The notes under the pieces: generated by a model
The model's database searches: none
The model's input: the letters and a program-made list of their open reading frames with translations, nothing else
Told to the model about the DNA's origin: nothing
Source of the DNA: Verrucomicrobiota bacterium
GTDB taxonomy: Bacteria > Verrucomicrobiota > Verrucomicrobiia > Opitutales > Opitutaceae
DNA: 64,000 nucleotides
Direction of reading: 5' to 3'
NCBI GenBank assembly: GCA_016235555.1
Contig: JACRKC010000020.1
Span: 1-64,000 of the forward strand
Made by a program: the position numbers and the translations under genes
Shown: positions 58,176 through 64,000 of the stretch, piece by piece
Numbering within the stretch: position 1 is the stretch's first letter
Layout of the letters: the number at the start of each line of letters is the position of its first letter

Positions 58176-59216
58176 TCAGCGGAAGAATGCGGAGCGCGCC
58201 TTCGCGCCCCGGGCCGGCGGCGCGGGCGCGGCGCTCGTGCGCTGTTGCGCGAAATGCGCGAGCCACTGTTCACGCTCGGTCTGAAGCTTGGCGATCAAGG
58301 CGGACTGGTGCGCGAGCTGGCGCTGGAGGTCGGTGGTGGCCTCGAGTTTCGCGCGCTCGGCGTCGTCGTGGAGGAGAATCATCCGCTGGAACATCTCGGC
58401 CTGGGCCAGCGTTTCGGCGCCGTAGTGGGTGCGGAAATGCGGGTCGTTGAGGAGGAGCCGATAGCGGCTGAGCAGTTCGAGGATTTGTTCGAGGCGCGAT
58501 TTGCTGGTCCAGACCCCGTTGCGATGGCGGCGGTAGGCGGCCATGCAGCGGTCGATGAAACCGAGTTTGCCGTGCGCGGTGATGACGAGGTCGAAGAAGA
58601 AGTCGCACGAACGCTGCAGATACCACGCCGGCGGATCACGAAACGCGTCGCGCCGGTAGACGAGGGAGCAGGTCGCGTATTTGCTCATCAGATCCACGAG
58701 GCAGTCGCGCCGGTCGTATTGCTCCTGGATCTTCGGCTTTTGGGATTTGAAGTAATGCGGATCGGTTTCGCGGCCGTCGCCGTCGACGACGGTGGCTTCG
58801 TGGAAACAGCCCACGCATTCGGGGTGGGCCCGCAGGTAGGCGACCTGGGTTGCGAGTTTTTCCGGGTCCGTCCAGTAGTCGTCGCCCTCGCAGAGCGCGA
58901 CGAATTCGCCGCGGGCGGCGGCGAGCGTGGCGACGAGATTGTGGGTGCCGCGCGGCCGGCCGTCGACATACACGACGTCGGCCCGCCGCTGGAGCAACAG
59001 CCGGATGCGCTCGGGATGGGCGCGGGCGAGTTCCTGGCAGATCTCGCGGGTGCCGTCGGAGGAATCATCCTCACCGATCAGAATTTCGCACGGAAACCCG
59101 GTCTGCTGCGCCAGCATGCCTTCGACGCACTGGCGGATGTAGGCCGCGTGCTGGTAGGTGATGATGCAGATGCTCACCAGGGGAACGGGAGCGGGGGACT
59201 GGGTGGGCGCGGGCAT
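58176..59216 (-). CDS. Family 2 glycosyltransferase
   Basis: 346 residues. GT-A start VSICIITYQHAAYIRQCVEG with EILIGEDDSSDGT, and FVALCEGDDYWTDPEKLATQ with the metal-binding DD and acceptor region. The C-terminal ~70 residues form a coiled-coil-like tail (LQRQLAHQSALIAKLQTERE). Transfers a sugar from a nucleotide donor to an unknown acceptor. It is the last gene of the minus-strand block and lies 15 bp from the methyltransferase. Confidence 0.92.
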   Translation of the reverse strand: MPAPTQSPAPVPLVSICIITYQHAAYIRQCVEGMLAQQTGFPCEILIGEDDSSDGTREICQELARAHPERIRLLLQRRADVVYVDGRPRGTHNLVATLAAARGEFVALCEGDDYWTDPEKLATQVAYLRAHPECVGCFHEATVVDGDGRETDPHYFKSQKPKIQEQYDRRDCLVDLMSKYATCSLVYRRDAFRDPPAWYLQRSCDFFFDLVITAHGKLGFIDRCMAAYRRHRNGVWTSKSRLEQILELLSRYRLLLNDPHFRTHYGAETLAQAEMFQRMILLHDDAERAKLEATTDLQRQLAHQSALIAKLQTEREQWLAHFAQQRTSAAPAPPARGAKARSAFFR

Positions 59217-59231
59217 GCGGACGGAAATGGA

Positions 59232-60095
59232 CTAGATGGTGGTCGCGATGATCAGCGGCCGGCGGTGAAACTCGCCCGGAAAGCGCGCGAGATTCGCCGC
59301 GCGAAAGAAGTCGGCAACCTCCGCGCCGGCGGCTCGCCCGGTGTGCATCGCGGCGAGGAGGGCGGGCGGTGCGTCGCGAAACTCGATGCCGCCGCCTTCT
59401 CCGACTTGCGCGTAACCGACGTGCGCCGGCTGCCAGCCGGATTCACGCAGGACGAGCGCCAGCCACGCAAGCCGGGCCGCGTCGTCATCGTAGGCGTGGA
59501 GCGGGCGCCGCTTGTCGCCGCCGCGATTCGAGCCGGCTTGAAACACGAGCTGGCGGCAGCGGTGGCGCAGGCGGGCGAGATACGCGATGGCGTGGGCGGT
59601 GAAGGCCGCGTTGGTGTCCGCCACCTGCGGATCGAAGTCGAAGCCCGCGTGGTGGAGGACATTCAGCAGCAGCATGACGTCATACGCGGGGAGCCGTGCG
59701 AGGCCGGCCAGATCGCAGGACTCGGCCCGGACCACGATCCGGTCGAGCGCGAAGGCTTCGGCGGTGAGCCGGATGAACTCGGCGTGACGCGGGTTCATCT
59801 CGTAGGCCTCGATCGCGAGGTCCGGACGCGTCCGGGCGAGGTTGAGGCTGAAATAGCCGGTGTTGGCGCCGATGTCCGCGACGCGCGCCCCGATGGTGAG
59901 GTCGAGGCGGGCGAGGAGATAGTCGTAGCGCGGCTGGTCGCTGCGCCACAGCGAGTGGATTTCCTCCTGATAGCCGAGGGCGCGGGCGACGAAGACCGGC
60001 ACGCTCTGATAAACGGAGTGCTTCGACGAGTCGTGATAAAGCTGATGCAGCCGGGCGACGAGATCGGCGGCGGGCGGTGCGGCGAGGACGCTCAT
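59232..60095 (-). CDS. SAM-dependent methyltransferase
   Basis: 287 residues from ATG 60095, overlapping the ATP-grasp stop (ATGA). Motif I reads RVADIGANTGYFSLNLA, followed by IEAYEMNPRHAEFIRL with the acidic residue that holds the ribose, and VMLLLNVLHHAGFDF as motif IV. The fold is a class I Rossmann methyltransferase; substrate is probably a sugar or sugar-linked intermediate, inferred from neighbours. Confidence 0.87.
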   Translation of the reverse strand: MSVLAAPPAADLVARLHQLYHDSSKHSVYQSVPVFVARALGYQEEIHSLWRSDQPRYDYLLARLDLTIGARVADIGANTGYFSLNLARTRPDLAIEAYEMNPRHAEFIRLTAEAFALDRIVVRAESCDLAGLARLPAYDVMLLLNVLHHAGFDFDPQVADTNAAFTAHAIAYLARLRHRCRQLVFQAGSNRGGDKRRPLHAYDDDAARLAWLALVLRESGWQPAHVGYAQVGEGGGIEFRDAPPALLAAMHTGRAAGAEVADFFRAANLARFPGEFHRRPLIIATTI

Positions 60096-61273
60096 GCGAT
60101 GGCGGGCAGCTGCGGTGGCGGGACGATCGCTCCCGTGCGTGCGGAGGCCGGCTGGCGGGCGGCGCGGCGCTCGTGCAGGAACTGCCGCCACGAATCCGGC
60201 CGCAGATAAACGTCCGAACGGCAGTGCCGAAGGAGGGTGAGAAACCCGGACCCCGGCGGCCGAACGTGCCAGGCGAGCGAGGCTCCGGGGATCACGCCGC
60301 CGAGCCAGAGGTAGTGCGGGAGATCACGCGGAGGCCGCGCGGCCAGCGGGGCCGGGGCGGTGCCGGTGTGTTCGGCCAGATAGTTGGCGAGCAACCGGGG
60401 ACAGCCGTCGACGCACAACTGCAACGGGCCCCAGAGCCGCGGGTTCGCCTCGATCAGGACAAATTCGGATCCGCGCTGGCGCAGTTCGAGCATCACCAGG
60501 CCGTGGAATCCCGTGGCGCGCAACATGGCCTCCCAGCGGCCGGCTTCAGGCGTCCGGTGAAGATCGGCGGCGCGGGCGAGCACCATGGATTTGCCGCCGG
60601 GTTGTTGCGCCAGGTTTTCCTGTGAATAGCGCGTGGCGGCTCCGTGTGCCGGCAGGTGAAAGAGCAGATAAAAACTGCGCCCTTCGACCCACTCCTGGAA
60701 AAAGAAATCCTGGGGCCGGGCCTCGGCCGCGAAGCGCGCCAGGTCGGCGGGCGTCCGGAGCAGCCAGGGATAAAGCGAGCGTCCATCCGGCGCGACGTTC
60801 CACCGCGGTTTCGCGACGCACGGAAGCGTGGCGGGCGACGCCTCCGGGATTTCGGCGGGCACGGGCAAACCGAACCCGCGGCAGAACGACGTGAGCGAGG
60901 CTTTTTCCGTGACCCGGAAATACGTCGCGGCGTCGGGCAGCGGGAGATCGCAGCCGGCGGACTCGAGGGCGGTGCGATGCTGGAGCGCCCAGCGGACCAG
61001 ATACTCCGAGGCCGGGGCGAGCACGCACCGCGCCGCACCCGTGTGCGATCGCGCCAAGGCGGTCGCGGCGGCGAATTGCACGACGTCGAGTTTGTGGCCC
61101 GGCCGCAGGTAGACGACATTGCGCGCATAACGCGTGCGAAAGATCGGATCGTCGCGCGTGCACGCCACGATGGCGATGGGCAGACGCGCAAGGCGCAACG
61201 CCCGGCAGAAGGCGAGCACGGCGCGGAAATTGTAGCCGCTCGGAACGAGGAAGACGCGGGACGGCGCGGTCAT
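60092..61273 (-). CDS. ATP-grasp enzyme, carbamoyl-phosphate-synthase-like
   Basis: 393 residues from ATG 61273, which overlaps the aminotransferase stop by four bases. An N-terminal Rossmann-like part (VFLVPSGYNFRAVLAFCRAL) is followed by the ATP-grasp fold: LPCVAKPRWNVAPDGRSLYP for nucleotide, FFFQEWVEGRSFYLLFH, and VLIEANPRLWGPLQLCVDG with the Mg-binding Glu/Asn. These enzymes ligate a carboxylate to an amine. Next to a sugar aminotransferase, an amide-forming step on an amino sugar is plausible. Confidence 0.84.
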   Translation of the reverse strand: MTAPSRVFLVPSGYNFRAVLAFCRALRLARLPIAIVACTRDDPIFRTRYARNVVYLRPGHKLDVVQFAAATALARSHTGAARCVLAPASEYLVRWALQHRTALESAGCDLPLPDAATYFRVTEKASLTSFCRGFGLPVPAEIPEASPATLPCVAKPRWNVAPDGRSLYPWLLRTPADLARFAAEARPQDFFFQEWVEGRSFYLLFHLPAHGAATRYSQENLAQQPGGKSMVLARAADLHRTPEAGRWEAMLRATGFHGLVMLELRQRGSEFVLIEANPRLWGPLQLCVDGCPRLLANYLAEHTGTAPAPLAARPPRDLPHYLWLGGVIPGASLAWHVRPPGSGFLTLLRHCRSDVYLRPDSWRQFLHERRAARQPASARTGAIVPPPQLPAIA

Positions 61274-62403
61274 AGGTGCACGACGCGACCGGGTGCGGCC
61301 AGGCTGTCCAGCAGCAGATCGGCGATGCGGTATTGCACGGCGGCGGTGACGTCGGCGGACATCGGCAGGCAGAGGATCCGCGTCGCGATGTCCTCGGCGA
61401 CCGGGCAGCACGAGGTGCTTTTCAGATACGCCAGGCGGTTCAGCGACGGAAAGAAATACCGGCGGGCGCGGATGCCGCCGGCCTCGAGGCGCGTCATGAC
61501 CGCGCGCAGGGTCGCTTCCGACGGCAGGATCACCGGGCAATAGGCGTAGTTGTGGCGGAAACCCTGCGACTCCGCCGGCGGCGCCGGCAGTTCCAGAAAC
61601 GAATCGGCGAGCAATTCGTGGTAGCGTTGGAATTGTTCCTGACGCTGGGCGATGATGCCGGCGACGCGCGGGAGATTGCAGAGGCCCATCGCGGCGTGCA
61701 GTTCGGAATTCTTGCCGTTGATGCCGACGCAGCGATGATCGTCGCCGAACTGGCCGAAGGCGCGCGTCAGCTTGACCCGCTCGGCGAGGACATCGTCGCC
61801 GTTGATGACGACGGCGCCGCCCTCGACGGTGTGAAAAACCTTGGTCGCGTGAAAACTCAGGCAGCTGACATCGCCGTAGCTCGCGAGCGAGCGGCCGTCC
61901 AATTCGCAGCCGAATGTGTGTGCGGCGTCGTAGATCAGCTTGAGCCGGTGTTCGCGGGCGAACGCCTGCAGCGCGTCGACGGCGCACGGGAACCCATAGA
62001 CGTGCGTCGCGAGGATGGCCGACGTGCGGGGCGTCAGGGCCGCGGCCAGCTTGCGCGGATCGATGGTCAGGGTGGCGCGATCGATGTCGACGAAGACGGG
62101 CGTGGCGTTTTGCCAGAGCACGGCGCCGGTCGTCGCCACGTAGCTGAACGGGGTGGTGAGCACCTCACCGGTGACATTGGCGGCGTGCAGGGCGAGTTGG
62201 AGCGCGATCGTGCCGTTGCTGACGAACCAGACGTGCCGGGCCCCGAGCCGGTCGCGAAGCCGGGCTTCGAGTTCGCGCAGCAGCGGGCCGTTGTTGGTCA
62301 GGTGATGCGACGACCAGATCTTTTCGAGGTAGGCCACGTATTCCGCCAGCGGTGGCAGACTGGTCTTGGTGACGGTGATCTCGGCGGGGGTCACGGGGAG
62401 CAT
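61270..62403 (-). CDS. DegT/DnrJ/EryC1/StrS-type sugar aminotransferase
   Basis: 377 residues from ATG 62403, which gives the usual family length; the frame stays open upstream but without domain features. PLP-fold marks: FVSNGTIALQLALHAANVTG, TPFSYVATTGAVLWQNATPV, the Asp in YDAAHTFGCELDG, and the PLP Lys in LSFHATKVFHTVEGGAVVI. It makes amino sugars such as 4-amino-4,6-dideoxyhexoses from keto-sugar nucleotides. First gene of the four-gene minus-strand block. Confidence 0.92.
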   Translation of the reverse strand: MLPVTPAEITVTKTSLPPLAEYVAYLEKIWSSHHLTNNGPLLRELEARLRDRLGARHVWFVSNGTIALQLALHAANVTGEVLTTPFSYVATTGAVLWQNATPVFVDIDRATLTIDPRKLAAALTPRTSAILATHVYGFPCAVDALQAFAREHRLKLIYDAAHTFGCELDGRSLASYGDVSCLSFHATKVFHTVEGGAVVINGDDVLAERVKLTRAFGQFGDDHRCVGINGKNSELHAAMGLCNLPRVAGIIAQRQEQFQRYHELLADSFLELPAPPAESQGFRHNYAYCPVILPSEATLRAVMTRLEAGGIRARRYFFPSLNRLAYLKSTSCCPVAEDIATRILCLPMSADVTAAVQYRIADLLLDSLAAPGRVVHL

Positions 62404-62891
62404 GAGCGGGTGGGTCTGGGGTTCGGGCGCTGCGGCCGGCCCCGGTCTTGCAGGCGCCAAAGCCGCCGCAGTTGCAGCCAGAGCGCGGAACCGGAGCGGC
62501 GTTGGCATCCGGCGGCGAAGCCAGCGGCCGAAACTGGAGGGAGGGAGATCACATCGCCGGCCGGTAGAGCAGACGACATACCCAATTGCCGGTTGGGTCG
62601 CATAACTGGCGTGCAGGCATGAGAATAAAAGTTTAGTTGCGCGTGTGGCTTCGGACTGGCGCGGGTCGGCCGGCGAGACCGGCAATTATTTCCCGTCGGC
62701 CGCCACCCGACCGGCGTGGAGGTCAGGCGCGAATCGTTTCAGAGACGGCGGCGCCGTGCCGATGCGCGACGGACCGGCGGGTCAGGAATTACGGCCGAGG
62801 CACGATTCTTCGTCGACCAAGCGCCCCGGTTTTTCTCACGCTCCACCTGATGTCCTGCCACTCTCAGGAAAGCGCCACGCCAGGCGACGCC
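62404..62891. promoter_or_regulatory. Divergent intergenic region of the distal glycosylation genes
   Basis: About 490 bp between the divergent aminotransferase and the last glycosyltransferase-like gene. The stretch around 62600-62640 is the only A/T-rich part (AGAATAAAAGTTTAGTTG) and is a likely promoter site, though no consensus boxes are clear. No repeat or RNA gene was recognised. Confidence 0.4.
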
Positions 62892-63986
62892 ATGAATCCG
62901 ACCGCGGACCCGATGGCGGCGCAGCCGCCCACGGAGCGTCGGCGGACGATTCGCGTCTGCTACTTCAACACCTGGGCCAGGGAACTGGAGGACGCGCGCA
63001 CCTATGCCGATCGCGCGGCGGCGATCGAGCTGGCACCGCTGGTGTCGGATCCGCGCGATCCGGCGTTGTTGCGCAAGGCCCGGCTCGATTGCGACTGGTA
63101 TGGGGAGAACGCGCGCTGTTTCGCGGCGATGCGGCACGACGGCCTGGAATTTCTGCCGGCGTGGGTGAGCGGTCCGCCGGGATTGATCGAGCTGGCCCGG
63201 CAGCCACGGGAACCCGGCGAGGAGCGCTGGCTGATCACGATGGGGCAGCAACCGCAGGCGTTGAAGACGGCGGCGGGGAAAGTCTTCGCACTGCTCGCGA
63301 AGTCGGGCGTAAGGCACCTGCTCTATGCGTTCGACGAGGCGAGCCGCACCATGGCCTGCTTCAACGACGTCGCGCCGCACCTGGACGTCCTGATTCACGA
63401 CGAGTGGCCGCTGGTCGAGGCGGGGCGCGCGCGGCTGCGGCCGGGGTGTCGCACGCTGCACCGGAGCTGGGTGGCGAATCTCGTGCCGTGGGCGGCGCCG
63501 TTCAACGAGGCGCCCGAGGAGAAAATCATTTTTCTCGGTTCGCAGCTCGGCCTCACGCCGCACCGGCGGCGGCAGATCGAGTTTCTGCGGCAGACGTTCA
63601 AGGACCGGTTTGTCGCGAGCCATGATCACTCGGTGAGCGTGGCGGAGCGGTTTTCGCTGAATCGTTTCAAGGTCAGCGTGTGCCCGGAGGGCCGGCACTT
63701 CGCGTCGCCGGCGATGAGCCGCTCGCACACCGACCGGCCGTTTTGGTCGGGCTGCCTCGGGATGGTGCCGGTGGCGGAGAACTCGAAGGCGGGGGGCCGG
63801 CTCGATGAACTGGCGGCCGCGGGTTTGATTCTGCGTTACGCGCACGGGGATGGCAAAGCGCTCGTGGCGGCGTGCGAGCGTGCGCTGGCGATGGGTGCCG
63901 ACGAGCGCCGCCGGATCCACGAGCACTTCAACCGGCGCGAAACCGTCGGCACCGTGGTGGCGGAGATGATCGCGGCGGAGGGGTAG
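62892..63986 (+). CDS. Putative glycosyltransferase, exostosin/GT-B-like C-terminus
   Basis: 364 residues from ATG 62892; an ATG at 62850 in frame is possible. The N-terminal part (RRTIRVCYFNTWARELEDAR) has no clear family. The C-terminal half has KVSVCPEGRHFASPAMSRSH followed by FWSGCLGMVPVAENSKAGGR, like the C-terminal nucleotide-sugar lobe of exostosin-type enzymes (pattern C-P-E-G...S-R...W-S-G-C...P-V). It is divergent from the sugar-modification block. Acceptor unknown. Confidence 0.6.
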   Translation: MNPTADPMAAQPPTERRRTIRVCYFNTWARELEDARTYADRAAAIELAPLVSDPRDPALLRKARLDCDWYGENARCFAAMRHDGLEFLPAWVSGPPGLIELARQPREPGEERWLITMGQQPQALKTAAGKVFALLAKSGVRHLLYAFDEASRTMACFNDVAPHLDVLIHDEWPLVEAGRARLRPGCRTLHRSWVANLVPWAAPFNEAPEEKIIFLGSQLGLTPHRRRQIEFLRQTFKDRFVASHDHSVSVAERFSLNRFKVSVCPEGRHFASPAMSRSHTDRPFWSGCLGMVPVAENSKAGGRLDELAAAGLILRYAHGDGKALVAACERALAMGADERRRIHEHFNRRETVGTVVAEMIAAEG

Positions 63987-64000
63987 TAGGGCCGCCACCA

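Overview
The window is a GC-rich chromosomal segment, most likely from the Verrucomicrobiota, probably Opitutaceae. The grounds are a planctomycete/verrucomicrobial cytochrome c-PSD1 protein paired with a DUF1501 protein, plant-polysaccharide esterases, a methylmalonyl-CoA/propionate gene set, and glycolytic genes in the order gap-pgk-tpi. This assignment is inference from gene content; no rRNA or tRNA gene was seen.

Layout. 1-7.3 kb: the edge of an IS1595-type insertion sequence, a CE15-like glucuronoyl esterase divergent from an SGNH acetylesterase, then a PSD1/DUF1501 pair. 7.4-19.9 kb: a near-complete succinate-to-propionate module. On the minus strand it holds epimerase, MmdA-type carboxyltransferase, membrane gamma subunit, biotin carrier, a 40-residue membrane peptide, Na+-pump beta subunit, a small membrane protein, biotin ligase and a 5S/OadA-type carboxyltransferase. 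Divergent from these are both methylmalonyl-CoA mutase subunits and the MeaB GTPase. 20-30.6 kb: housekeeping and accessory genes (old yellow enzyme, GNAT, cytidylate-kinase-like, SBF-like transporter, MurJ, FmdB zinc ribbon, polyprenyl synthase, a nucleotidyltransferase pair). 30.6-36.5 kb: tpi, pgk, gap and a pullulanase-like GH13. 36.9-46.7 kb: Na+/H+ antiporter, pseudouridine synthase, ManC, TypA and two adjacent hybrid histidine kinases. 46.7-47.9 kb: about 1.2 kb with no convincing gene. 47.9-64 kb: an HDOD protein, then a glycosylation locus (DUF115, GT41-like with TPRs, a 1,559-residue glycosyltransferase/TPR/radical-SAM fusion, GT2, methyltransferase, ATP-grasp, DegT aminotransferase, and a last glycosyltransferase-like gene).

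Functional picture. The carboxyltransferases, the separate biotin carrier, the Na+ pump and the biotin ligase can form one carboxyl-transfer system with no biotin carboxylase beside it. It would run as a decarboxylase or transcarboxylase that conserves energy as a Na+ gradient while making propionate. Glycolysis and alpha-glucan debranching feed it. The 48-64 kb locus looks like protein or surface glycan modification.

The most striking non-coding feature is a dense, diverse set of palindromic elements in gaps between genes, once inside a gene. Most start with GTAGC or GTGG and consist of two inverted hairpin halves, like REPINs. Several pairs of halves differ by compensating stem changes. Three copies of a larger composite element carry different inner palindromes at the same place. 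The intergenic gaps of the gap-pgk-tpi cluster carry inverted arrays of a 7-bp repeat next to hairpins that contain the stop codons.
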